Positions 6,909 through 14,585 of a DNA stretch of 64,000 nucleotides are shown piece after piece; the first letter of the stretch is position 1; the number at the start of each line of letters is the position of its first letter. Position numbers and translations under genes: made by a program. The stretch is from Kitasatospora aureofaciens (GTDB lineage: Bacteria > Actinomycetota > Actinomycetes > Streptomycetales > Streptomycetaceae): assembly GCF_019192735.1 (NCBI RefSeq), contig NZ_JAHTKP010000005.1, positions 234,755-298,754 of the forward strand, read 5' to 3'. The notes beneath the pieces were generated by a model. The model was given only the letters and a program-made list of their open reading frames with translations, did no database searches and was not told the DNA's origin.

Positions 6909-7454
6909 GTGCCGCAGTCCTGGTCGATGTCCTGGCTGACCGTGCCGACGCCGCTGCCGAGCGGCCCGATGCGCATCGCCGTGACCCCGCTGGGCGTCGC
7001 GGCGGCCGGCTACGGCGGACGGGACGGCGAGACGCCGCCGTGCACCGACGACGCGAAGATCGCCGCCGTCACCGACCGGATCGGCGCCTATCTGGCGGGC
7101 CGCAGCCGGGAGTTGGGCCTGCCGATCGACTGGAGCCTGAGCAGCGGCCCGCATCGCGCGGTGCTGCAGACGCTTCTGCGCGACGTGCCGTACGGGCTGA
7201 CCATCACGTACGGCGAACTGGCCTCCCGGAGCGGGGTGTTCGAGGACGTGACCGAGCCCGGCCTGGCGGCCCGGACGGTCGGACAGATGATGGCCGCCAA
7301 CCCCGTCGCGCTGCTGGTGCCCTGCCACCGGGTGGTGGCGGCGGACGGGATCGGCGGCTTCGGCGGCGGCCGGGTCGGGATCGAGGTGAAGCGCTGGCTG
7401 CTCACCCTGGAAGGGGTCCTGGAGCCGACGCTCGACTGGAACGGCCCGCTCTGA
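6909..7454 (+). CDS. ogt: Methylated-DNA--[protein]-cysteine S-methyltransferase
   Basis: 181 residues from GTG 6909, which follows a G-rich ribosome site; ATG 6927 would give 175. The protein removes alkyl groups from O6-alkylguanine by transfer to its own cysteine. The active-site motif is plain: PCHRVV preceded by Asn-Pro-Val-Ala-Leu-Leu-Val, with the Tyr-Gly-Glu-Leu-Ala recognition-helix region upstream and Gly-Gly-Phe-Gly-Gly-Gly downstream. The N-terminal RNase-H-like half is short, as in Ogt-type enzymes without an Ada domain. It appears monocistronic. Confidence 0.92.
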   Translation: MPQSWSMSWLTVPTPLPSGPMRIAVTPLGVAAAGYGGRDGETPPCTDDAKIAAVTDRIGAYLAGRSRELGLPIDWSLSSGPHRAVLQTLLRDVPYGLTITYGELASRSGVFEDVTEPGLAARTVGQMMAANPVALLVPCHRVVAADGIGGFGGGRVGIEVKRWLLTLEGVLEPTLDWNGPL

Positions 7455-7563
7455 GCATCCGACTTGCCGTTGCACCGTAGTGCCCGTCAACTCCCTTCCC
7501 GCGGGCGGGCTGTTGCGCACCCGGGCGGCGCGGGATGCGGGAGGATGGCAGCCGGCATTCCAA

Positions 7564-7636
7564 TGAGTTCGAATAACTCATCGAACAAATATCGACCAGG
7601 TGATCTAGTCGTACTATTTGTTCGGTTATTCCGAAC
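7564..7636 (+). promoter_or_regulatory. Nested inverted repeats in the AT-rich promoter region of the encapsulin gene
   Basis: Two 17-bp palindromes with 6-bp arms and 5-bp centres occur here: TGAGTT/AACTCA (7564-7580) and GTTCGG/CCGAAC (7620-7636). Between them a 10-bp inverted repeat, CGAACAAATA (7582-7591) with TATTTGTTCG (7615-7624), overlaps the second. CACTC/GAGTG follows at 7637-7650. The whole 7455-7738 gap is AT-rich for this genome and carries no gene. The arrangement suggests operator sites for one or more dimeric regulators. Confidence 0.6.
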
Positions 7637-7738
7637 CACTCGAATGAGTGATTGCAGGAAACCCTCGAACGGGCCCACCATGAACGTGCACCATGAATAT
7701 GCAAGGCGACACTTCATCGGGTATGTGAAGGGCTCCCT

Positions 7739-9166
7739 ATGTCGACCGAAACCAATGCCGGTATTCCTGCGTCCGCCGGAAATCCGGAGATCCGGCAGCA
7801 GCAGAGTCTGAGCACGGCGGGTGCGCGGAACCTCGCCACGACGACCAAGTCCGCGCCGCAGATGCAGGGCATCAGCCCGCGCTGGCTGCTCAGGAAGCTG
7901 CCGTGGGTCCAGGTGTCCGGCGGTACCTACCGGGTGAACCGTCGCCTGCGCTACTCGGTCGGCCGTGGCCGGGTGAGTTTCGTCAAGACCGGCTCCGAGG
8001 TGCGGATCGTCCCGCCGACCCTCGCCGAGGTGCCGGTGCTGCGCGGCTTCCAGGACGAGGCCGTCCTGGAGGAGCTGGCCGGGCGCTTCGTGCAACGGGA
8101 GTTCTCCGCCGGTGACGTGCTGGTCGCGGCCGGGACGCCGATCGACGAGGTCTTCATCATCGCGCACGGCAAGCTCGACCGGATCGGAACCGGCAAATAC
8201 GGCGAGGAGGCGGTCATCGGCAAGCTCGCCGACGGTGACCACCTCGGCGACGAGGCGCTCCAACAGGAGGACGGCACCTGGCCGTACACGGTGAAGGCGG
8301 CCACCGCCGGCACCGTGATGGTGCTCGCCTGGCCCGCCTTCCAGGAACTCCATGACCGCTCCGAGGCGCTGCAGCTGCAGATCATGGAGTACCTGAACGG
8401 CTTTCAGCAGGCGCAGAACAAGCACGGTGAGGCCGCGATCGACCTCTCCGCCGGCCACGAGGGCGAGTTCGAGCTGCCCGGCGCCTTCGTCGACTACGAA
8501 CTCAAGCCGCGCGAGTACGAGCTGAGCGTCGCCCAGACGATCCTCAAGGTGCACAGCCGGGTCGCCGACCTCTACAACCAGCCGATGAACCAGACCGAGC
8601 ACCAGCTGCGGCTGACCATCGAGGCGCTGCGCGAGCGCCAGGAGCACGAGCTCATCAACAACCCCGAGTTCGGCCTGCTGCAGAACGCCGAGTACGACCA
8701 GCGGATCCAGACCCACTCCGGCCCGCCCACGCCGGACGACATGGACGACCTGCTCAGCCGCCGCCGCAGCACCAGGATGTTCCTCGCCCACCCCAAGGCG
8801 ATCGCCGCCTTCGGCCGCGAGTGCAACCGCCGCGGCCTCTGCCCGGACACCGTCGAGGTCGACGGCAAGCAGATCAGCTCCTGGCGCGGGGTGCCGATCT
8901 TCCCGTGCAACAAGATCCCGATCGTCGGCGGGAACACCAGCTCGATCATCGCGATGCGAGTCGGCGAGGACAACCAGGGCGTCATCGGGCTGCACCAGAC
9001 CGGAATTCCCGACGAATACCAGCCGAGCCTCTCGGTGCGTTTCATGGGAATCGACGAGAAGGCCATCATCTCGTACCTGGTCAGCGCCTACTATTCGGCC
9101 GCGATCCTGGTGCCGGACGCGATCGGCGTCCTGGAGAACGTGGACGTCGCACAGCGCCGCGACTGA
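7739..9166 (+). CDS. eshA: Family 2B encapsulin shell protein with inserted cyclic-nucleotide-binding-like domain (EshA type)
   Basis: 475 residues; ATG is preceded by GAAGGG at good spacing. The size, the N-terminal arm (to ~95), a cyclic-nucleotide-binding-like beta-roll (~98-210) and the HK97-type shell fold spread around it match Streptomyces EshA, recognised as a family 2B encapsulin shell protein. Such proteins self-assemble into icosahedral compartments loaded with enzymes from adjacent genes. The phosphate-cassette region reads Gly-Asp-His-Leu-Gly-Asp-Glu-Ala then Trp-Pro-Tyr-Thr-Val-Lys-Ala. The usual ligand-phosphate Arg of CAP-type domains is not visible. The next gene is a polyprenyl synthase, a known cargo class. 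Confidence 0.93.
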   Translation: MSTETNAGIPASAGNPEIRQQQSLSTAGARNLATTTKSAPQMQGISPRWLLRKLPWVQVSGGTYRVNRRLRYSVGRGRVSFVKTGSEVRIVPPTLAEVPVLRGFQDEAVLEELAGRFVQREFSAGDVLVAAGTPIDEVFIIAHGKLDRIGTGKYGEEAVIGKLADGDHLGDEALQQEDGTWPYTVKAATAGTVMVLAWPAFQELHDRSEALQLQIMEYLNGFQQAQNKHGEAAIDLSAGHEGEFELPGAFVDYELKPREYELSVAQTILKVHSRVADLYNQPMNQTEHQLRLTIEALRERQEHELINNPEFGLLQNAEYDQRIQTHSGPPTPDDMDDLLSRRRSTRMFLAHPKAIAAFGRECNRRGLCPDTVEVDGKQISSWRGVPIFPCNKIPIVGGNTSSIIAMRVGEDNQGVIGLHQTGIPDEYQPSLSVRFMGIDEKAIISYLVSAYYSAAILVPDAIGVLENVDVAQRRD

Positions 9167-9251
9167 CCCGGGAACGGTACTGACCCGGGAACGGTACTGG
9201 CCCGGGAACGGTACTGGCCCGGGAACGGTACTGGCCCGGGAACGGTACTGG
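9167..9251. repeat. Five perfect-to-near-perfect 17-bp tandem repeats
   Basis: The unit CCCGGGAACGGTACTGG (first two copies end in A instead of G) starts at 9167, 9184, 9201, 9218 and 9235, and a sixth partial unit diverges after CCCGGGA. The array begins at the first base after the encapsulin stop codon. It ends about 50 bases before a strong hairpin. Confidence 0.95.
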
Positions 9252-9303
9252 CCCGGGACGACACCGATCCTGGACGGTCCTGACGCGGGACATTCGAAAA
9301 GCC

Positions 9304-9346
9304 GCGCCGCCCGGCCGGGGTACCCACGCCCCTGGCCGGGCGGCGC
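9304..9346 (+). terminator. Strong hairpin between encapsulin and polyprenyl synthase genes
   Basis: A perfect 13-bp stem, GCGCCGCCCGGCC / GGCCGGGCGGCGC, with a 17-base loop that can pair further (GGGG with the CCCT end). It would stop or slow transcription leaving the shell gene, or stabilise the shell mRNA end relative to the cargo gene. Confidence 0.75.
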
Positions 9347-9433
9347 CCCTGCGCCTACGGCGCGACCGGCCGGACGCCCTGCGGCAGGGCGGCAACCGGC
9401 CACCTCATGACAGGTCATCAGGGGGAGGAACCC

Positions 9434-10483
9434 ATGACGAGCCCCACGCTGGAGCGGGACCACAAAGAGGGGCACGAGGCGGCGGAGGTCCTCGCCCGGG
9501 CCCGCGGCCTGGTCGACCCGGTCCTGCGGGCCGCCGTCGACTCGCTGCCGGGCGCGATGCGCAAGGTCGCCGGCTACCACTTCGGCTGGTGGGAGGCCGA
9601 CGGCTCGCCCTCCGCCGCACCCTCCGGCAAGGCGATCCGGCCGGCCATGGTCCTCGCCGCCACCCAGGCGCTCGGCGGCAGCGCGGCCGCCGCCACCGCC
9701 GCCGCGGCGGCCGTCGAGCTGGTGCACAACTTCACCCTGCTCCACGACGACGTCATCGACCGCGACGATACGCGCCGCCACCGCCCCACCGCCTGGCGGG
9801 TCTTCGGCACCACCGAGGCGATCCTGGCCGGTGACGCCATTCACTCGCTGGCGCTGCGCCTGCTCGCCGAGGACACCCACCCGGCCGCCCTGGTCGCCGT
9901 CCGCCGGCTCACCGACTGCGTGGTCGAGCTCTGCGAGGGCCAGCAGATCGACTGCGCCTTCGAGCAGCGCAACGACGTCTCGCTCGCCGAGTGCCTGGCG
10001 ATGGCGGAGGCGAAGACGGGCGCCCTGCTCGGCGCCGCCTGCGCGATGGGCGCGCAGTACGGGGGCGCGTCCGAGCAGGCCGCGCAGGCGATGGACGGCT
10101 TCGGCCGGCAGATCGGCCTGGCGTTCCAGCTGATCGACGACCTGATCGGCATCTGGGGGGATCCGGCGGTCACCGGGAAGCCGGTCGGCGCGGACCTGGT
10201 GTCCCGGAAGAAGTCGCTGCCGGTGGTCGCGGCGCTGGGTTCGGGCACGGCCGAGGGCGCCCGGCTCGCCGAGCTGTACGCGCTGGAACGCCCGCTGAGC
10301 CCCGAGGAGTTGACGCTCTGCGCGGCGGCCGTCGAGGGTGCGGGCGGGCGCGGCTGGGCGCAGAGCGAGTCCTGCGAGCGGATGGCCGCGGCGATGGACC
10401 TGCTGGCCGTGGCCGTCCCCGAGCCGGCCGCGGCGGACGAACTGCTGGCCCTGGCCGAGCTGGTGACCCGCCGCACGCACTGA
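9434..10483 (+). CDS. Polyprenyl diphosphate synthase family protein, probable encapsulin cargo
   Basis: 349 residues from ATG 9434, preceded by GGGGGAGGA; an ATG at 9407 lacks a ribosome site. All-alpha prenyltransferase with first Asp-rich motif DDVID (105-109) followed by Arg-Asp-Asp-Thr-Arg-Arg. The second motif is DDLIGIWGD (from 235), where the fifth position is Gly rather than Asp, as I recall for actinobacterial cargo-type members. The ~25 charged residues before the first helix could be the shell-targeting segment. It would condense isopentenyl diphosphate onto allylic substrates. Position after a family 2B shell gene supports encapsulation; product length is unknown. Confidence 0.88.
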   Translation: MTSPTLERDHKEGHEAAEVLARARGLVDPVLRAAVDSLPGAMRKVAGYHFGWWEADGSPSAAPSGKAIRPAMVLAATQALGGSAAAATAAAAAVELVHNFTLLHDDVIDRDDTRRHRPTAWRVFGTTEAILAGDAIHSLALRLLAEDTHPAALVAVRRLTDCVVELCEGQQIDCAFEQRNDVSLAECLAMAEAKTGALLGAACAMGAQYGGASEQAAQAMDGFGRQIGLAFQLIDDLIGIWGDPAVTGKPVGADLVSRKKSLPVVAALGSGTAEGARLAELYALERPLSPEELTLCAAAVEGAGGRGWAQSESCERMAAAMDLLAVAVPEPAAADELLALAELVTRRTH

Positions 10484-10489
10484 CGGCCG

Positions 10490-10530
10490 GGTGGAGTGGG
10501 AAGTCGACCGGCCCGACTTCCCACTCCACC
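10490..10530. terminator. Bidirectional terminator between convergent genes
   Basis: A perfect 17-bp stem (GGTGGAGTGGGAAGTCG with its complement) and a 7-base loop lie between the prenyl synthase stop (10483) and the convergent epimerase stop (10549), so it can serve both. Confidence 0.88.
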
Positions 10531-10548
10531 AACCGGGTACTCAGGCTT

Positions 10549-11589
10549 TCACCCGTGCGCGGCCAACAGGCGCTGCTCCTTGGCCGGTTCGATGCCCTGG
10601 CGCACCAGAGCCCCCGGCCGCCCCTTGCGCCCCTCGGCGTCGGTGTCCACGGCCGGCCCGCGCGCCTGCAGCCAGTCCCAGGTGTCCCGCGCGGTCTCGG
10701 CGAACGGCCGGCAGCGCAGCCCGGCGGCCTCGGCCCGGCTGGTGTCGGCGAGCCAGATGCCCGCCATCTCGGGCAGATCCGGGGCCCAGAGCGGGAGTTC
10801 GCTCCACGGCTCGACCTTGTCCGGCCCCTCGGCGAGCAGCGGCGCGTCGTCGACCCACACCAGCTTGGTGCCCGCCGCGCCCGCCACCTCCCGGCAGGTC
10901 TCCAGCCACTCCCCGAAGGTGAGCCGACCGGCCGGCGCCGTCGTCACGTACCGGCCCGCCGTCCCGGCCGTCAGCAGGTCGAGCCCGAACGCGGCGAAGT
11001 CCCGGACGTCGATTACCTGCATCGTTCGCGTCGGATCGCCCGGGGCGAGGACCCGCCCGCCGCACGCCATCCGCTCCAGCCACCACGGCAGCCGGCCGCC
11101 GTTCTCGTACGGTCCGATCAGCAGCCCGCTGTTGAGGATCATGGCGCGCTCCGCCCCGAACTCCTCCAGCACGGCCCGCTCGCAGCCGGCCTTCAGGACG
11201 TTGCTGAACGGCTGGTCGGGCGGGGTGTCGGCGGGGCAGGGGTGCCGTGGCGAGTCCTCGGTGATCACCTGGGCGGGCCAGTCGGTGAAGGCGTGCACGG
11301 AGGAGACGAAGGTGTAGTGGCCGGCCCGCTCGCGCAGCAGCTGGGCGGAGAGCGCGGCCTGGGCGGGCTGCTGGGCCGAGGTGTCGACGACGGCGTCCCA
11401 GCTGCGGCCGTCGACCAGCCGCGCCAGGTCGTCGGCGGAGTCGCGGTCGCCCCGGACGGACTCGACGCCGGCCAGGTCGGTGGCGCTGACCCCGCGATTG
11501 AAGGTGGTCACCTCGTGGCCGCGGTCGAGGGCTTGCGAGGCGAAGGCGCGTCCGAGGAAGGACGAGCCCCCGAGCAGGAGGATCTTCAT
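10549..11589 (-). CDS. NAD-dependent epimerase/dehydratase family protein
   Basis: 346 residues. ATG 11589 follows GGGGAGAGGG; longer in-frame starts would run into the divergent promoter. The N-terminus carries the extended-SDR nucleotide motif GGSSFLGRAF, and Asn-Arg-Gly follows beta-2 as in NAD(P) binders. A Ser-Ser-Val-His-Ala-Phe segment sits near the expected catalytic Ser, but no clear Tyr-x3-Lys pair is seen. It may therefore be an atypical SDR, such as an isoflavone-reductase- or regulator-like member. Substrate unknown. Confidence 0.8.
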   Translation of the reverse strand: MKILLLGGSSFLGRAFASQALDRGHEVTTFNRGVSATDLAGVESVRGDRDSADDLARLVDGRSWDAVVDTSAQQPAQAALSAQLLRERAGHYTFVSSVHAFTDWPAQVITEDSPRHPCPADTPPDQPFSNVLKAGCERAVLEEFGAERAMILNSGLLIGPYENGGRLPWWLERMACGGRVLAPGDPTRTMQVIDVRDFAAFGLDLLTAGTAGRYVTTAPAGRLTFGEWLETCREVAGAAGTKLVWVDDAPLLAEGPDKVEPWSELPLWAPDLPEMAGIWLADTSRAEAAGLRCRPFAETARDTWDWLQARGPAVDTDAEGRKGRPGALVRQGIEPAKEQRLLAAHG

Positions 11590-11684
11590 ACCGGTCACCC
11601 TCTCCCCGCGACGGCCTGAGCATGCCCGGGTTCGCGCTGAGCGGAGGTGCTGACCGGCCGCACCCCGCATAGCATCCCCTTTAT

Positions 11685-11694
11685 ACATATATGT
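11685..11694. promoter_or_regulatory. Palindrome ACATATATGT in divergent promoter region
   Basis: A 10-bp perfect palindrome inside an AT-rich island (about 11671-11710) between the epimerase and the first DUF1254 gene. It is a candidate operator or -10 region for either direction. Confidence 0.4.
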
Positions 11695-11740
11695 CCTATA
11701 TGCACACATGTTCGAATCTCGGTTGGGGAGCAGCGACACC

Positions 11741-13093
11741 ATGGTCAACCCGGCACTCGTCGACCCGGCCACCATCCGCGCGACCGCCGCCGAAGCATGG
11801 GTCCGCGGCTATCCGATCCTGCAGAACTACCGCACCCTGTACGCGCAGGCGCTGGACGACGCGGACCCGAAGTACGTCGGCGGCTTCGGCGCCTTCCGCC
11901 ACTACGCGCAGCTGTTCACCCCGGCCAACACCGACATCGTCACCCCCAACAACGACACCCCGTACTCCTGGGCCTGGCTCGACCTGCGCACCGAGCCATG
12001 GGTGCTCTCCGTCCCCGCCGAGGACCGCTACTACGTCCTCCCGGTGCACGAACTCGACACCGTGTACGCCGGGTTCGTCGGCGCCCGCGCCACCGGCCAG
12101 GAGGCCGGGGACTTCCTGGTGGCCGGCCCCGACTGGCAGGGCGAGGTCCCGGCCGGCATCAAGGGCGTGATCCGCACCGCCACCCGGCTGGTCGGCATCC
12201 TCGGCCGCACCTGCCTCGCCGGGACCACCCCCGCCGACATCGCCGACCTGCGGGCGATCCAGGAGCAGTACCGGCTGCGCCCGCTGCACGAGTACGCGGG
12301 CACCCCGGCACCGGCCCCTGCTCCGGACCCGGTCTGGCCGGTCTGGCGCGAGGAGGTCATGGACACCATCGAGTTCTTCGGCTTCCTCGACTTCCTGCTC
12401 GGCTTCTTCCCGCTCCCGCCCCACCCCGCCGCCGTCCCGCTGCCGCCCGCCGAACTGGACCTGCGCGGCCGCCTCACCGACCTCGGCATCGACGGCCGCG
12501 GCGAGTTCGAGCCCGCCACCCTCCCCCTGGAGGTGCGCGCCGAGATCGAGCGCGGCATCGCCGACGGCCGCGCCCGGCTGGACCGCGCCGCCGCGGACCT
12601 CCACGACTCGTCCGGCCTCTTCGGAACCCGCGACCGGATCGGCGCCGACTACCTCGGCCAGGCGCTCGGCGCCAGGCTCGGCCTGTACGGGCTGCCCTCC
12701 GAGGAGGCCTGGCACAGCGGTTGGACGGCCGACAGCGAGGGCCACCGGCCGCCGAACGCCAGCGACCGCGACTACGCCGTCCGCTTCGGCCCCGACGGCC
12801 TGCCGCCCGCCCGCTTCTTCTGGTCCGCCACCCTGTACGCGCTCCCGGACCGCCGGCTGGTCGACAACACCCTCGACCGCTACTCGATCGGCGACCGCAC
12901 CCCCGGCCTGGTCCGCGACCCGGACGGCGGCCTCACCCTCTACGTCCAGCACAAGCGCCCCGCCGACGCCCAGCACTCCGCCAACTGGCTGCCCGCGCCG
13001 GACGGCCCGTTCACCGTGATCATCCGGATCTACGGCCCGGACGTGGCCGTGCTCGACGGCCGCTGGCAGCTCCCGCCGCTCACCCCGCGCTGA
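11741..13093 (+). CDS. DUF1254/DUF1214 domain protein, first of tandem pair
   Basis: 450 residues from ATG 11741 (GGGGAG upstream). The N-terminal third contains the DUF1254 hallmarks (Ala-Trp-Val-Arg-Gly-Tyr-Pro and Asn-Asn-Asp-Thr-Pro-Tyr-Ser). The C-terminal third holds DUF1214 hallmarks (Phe-Phe-Trp-Ser-Ala-Thr-Leu-Tyr, Asp-Arg-Tyr-Ser-Ile-Gly-Asp-Arg-Thr-Pro-Gly-Leu). No signal peptide or membrane helix is present, so it is probably cytosolic. The biochemical role of the family is not settled. The next gene is a paralogue. Confidence 0.88.
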   Translation: MVNPALVDPATIRATAAEAWVRGYPILQNYRTLYAQALDDADPKYVGGFGAFRHYAQLFTPANTDIVTPNNDTPYSWAWLDLRTEPWVLSVPAEDRYYVLPVHELDTVYAGFVGARATGQEAGDFLVAGPDWQGEVPAGIKGVIRTATRLVGILGRTCLAGTTPADIADLRAIQEQYRLRPLHEYAGTPAPAPAPDPVWPVWREEVMDTIEFFGFLDFLLGFFPLPPHPAAVPLPPAELDLRGRLTDLGIDGRGEFEPATLPLEVRAEIERGIADGRARLDRAAADLHDSSGLFGTRDRIGADYLGQALGARLGLYGLPSEEAWHSGWTADSEGHRPPNASDRDYAVRFGPDGLPPARFFWSATLYALPDRRLVDNTLDRYSIGDRTPGLVRDPDGGLTLYVQHKRPADAQHSANWLPAPDGPFTVIIRIYGPDVAVLDGRWQLPPLTPR

Positions 13094-13176
13094 CCGCCCC
13101 GACCTCGGACCCCGCCCCGACCCCGGACCCCGACCCGACCCCGACCCGACTCCCGGACCCCGACGAAGGACACCCG

Positions 13177-14538
13177 ATGAACCAGCCCGAGCTGGAGGCC
13201 CTGGCCGCCGACGCCTATGTCTACGGCTACCCGCTCGTCGCCGGCCTCACCATGGTCGAGCGCTTCACCAAAGGCGGCATGGGCACCCTTCCGGCGGCGC
13301 CGTTCAACCACTTCAGCCACGCCACCCGGCTGGCCGCACCGGGGGACGACTTCGTCTCGGTCAACAACGACACCATCTACTCGATCGCCCAGCTCGACCT
13401 CTCCGAGGGCCCGCAGGTGCTGCACGTCCCGGACACCGCCGGCGCGTACTACGTGCTGCAGTTCGTCGGCGCCTGGACCGACAACTTCGCCTACCTCGGC
13501 AGCCGCGCCACCGGCACCGGCGCGCAGACCTGGCTGATCGTTCCGCCCGGCTGGCACGGCACCCCGCCCGACCCGATGGGGGTCCCCCCGGCCGGAGGCT
13601 GGGGGAGGGTGATCGAGGCACCGACCACGGTCGCGACGATCGTCGGCCGCTTCGCCTGCGCCGGTCCCGACGACCTCCCCCGGGTCATGGAGCTCCAGCA
13701 CGGGCTCACCCTCACCGCGCTGGAGCCCGGCGGGCTGGTCGCCGGCCTGCCCGAGCCGGACCCGGACGTGCCCGAGCGGCTCGCCTTCTTCGAACGCCTG
13801 CGGGTCTGGATGCGGGCCTTCCCGCCCGCCGGACCCGACGTCGAGTACGAGCGGCGCCTCGCACCGCTCGGCCTGCTGGACGAGGGCGTCTCGCCGTACC
13901 GCGCCGCGGCCTCGGACTGGACGGTCACCCTGCTCAAGGGCCTGTCCGCCGGGCGCGAACGGGTCGAGGACGCCACCCGCCCGCCCGAGGACCACCCGCC
14001 GGGGGAGTGGCGCAGGGCGCTGCACCTGTCCGACTACAACGTCGACCACCTGGGCCCCGGCACCCTCGACGACCCCGAGTGGCGCATCCCCGACCGCCGC
14101 GCCGGCTACCTCAGCCGGGCCGCCGCCGCCCGCGCCGGCCTCTGGGGCAACCACGCCTACGAGGCCTCGTATGCGACGACGTACGACGACTCCGACGGCC
14201 GCCCGCTCAGCGGCGCCCACCGCTACACCCTCCGGTTCGACCAGCTGCCGCCGGTCGAGGCGTTCTGGTCGGTCACGATGTACTCGGTCCCGGACTACTA
14301 CTTGGTGGCGAACCCGATCGAGCGCTACTCGATCGGCGACCGCACCCCCGGCCTGGTCCACGGCGCGGACGGCTCGCTCACCCTGGTGCTCCAGCACGAG
14401 GAACCCGAGGACCCGACCGAGGCCGCGAACTGGCTGCCCACGCCGGAAGGCGAGTTCCGCCCGATCATCCGCTTCTACCGCCCGAAGCCACCAGTTCTGG
14501 ACGGCACCTACCAGGTGCCCCCGATCCACCGCCGCTGA
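13177..14538 (+). CDS. DUF1254/DUF1214 domain protein, second of tandem pair
   Basis: 453 residues from ATG 13177, preceded by GAAGGA. It shares with its upstream paralogue the Tyr-Gly-Tyr-Pro, Asn-Asn-Asp-Thr and Tyr-Ser-Ile-Gly-Asp-Arg-Thr-Pro-Gly-Leu-Val signatures, but the rest has diverged, so the duplication is old. The 83-base gap between the two is a low-complexity GACCCC repeat. About residues 133-145 carry an in-frame insertion coded by a palindromic GC element (13576-13612). No secretion signal. Confidence 0.87.
   Translation: MNQPELEALAADAYVYGYPLVAGLTMVERFTKGGMGTLPAAPFNHFSHATRLAAPGDDFVSVNNDTIYSIAQLDLSEGPQVLHVPDTAGAYYVLQFVGAWTDNFAYLGSRATGTGAQTWLIVPPGWHGTPPDPMGVPPAGGWGRVIEAPTTVATIVGRFACAGPDDLPRVMELQHGLTLTALEPGGLVAGLPEPDPDVPERLAFFERLRVWMRAFPPAGPDVEYERRLAPLGLLDEGVSPYRAAASDWTVTLLKGLSAGRERVEDATRPPEDHPPGEWRRALHLSDYNVDHLGPGTLDDPEWRIPDRRAGYLSRAAAARAGLWGNHAYEASYATTYDDSDGRPLSGAHRYTLRFDQLPPVEAFWSVTMYSVPDYYLVANPIERYSIGDRTPGLVHGADGSLTLVLQHEEPEDPTEAANWLPTPEGEFRPIIRFYRPKPPVLDGTYQVPPIHRR
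13576..13612. repeat. Short palindromic repeat element inserted in-frame in a coding region
   Basis: GGGGGTCCCCCCGGCC-GGAG-GCTGGGGGAG forms an imperfect hairpin. From memory, closely similar short sequences recur many times in Streptomyces genomes. Here it sits inside the second DUF1254 gene and adds about 12 codons (Met-Gly-Val-Pro-Pro-Ala-Gly-Gly-Trp-Gly-Arg-Val) without breaking the frame. Confidence 0.6.
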
Positions 14539-14585
14539 CCGGCGGGCTTGCGCACCCCAACGCCTCCCGGCCCCACCCGCCGGCC

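Noticed and set aside
9167..9251. Regular repeats that might suggest a CRISPR array
   Set aside because: Units are contiguous with no spacers and no cas genes are nearby, so this is a tandem repeat.
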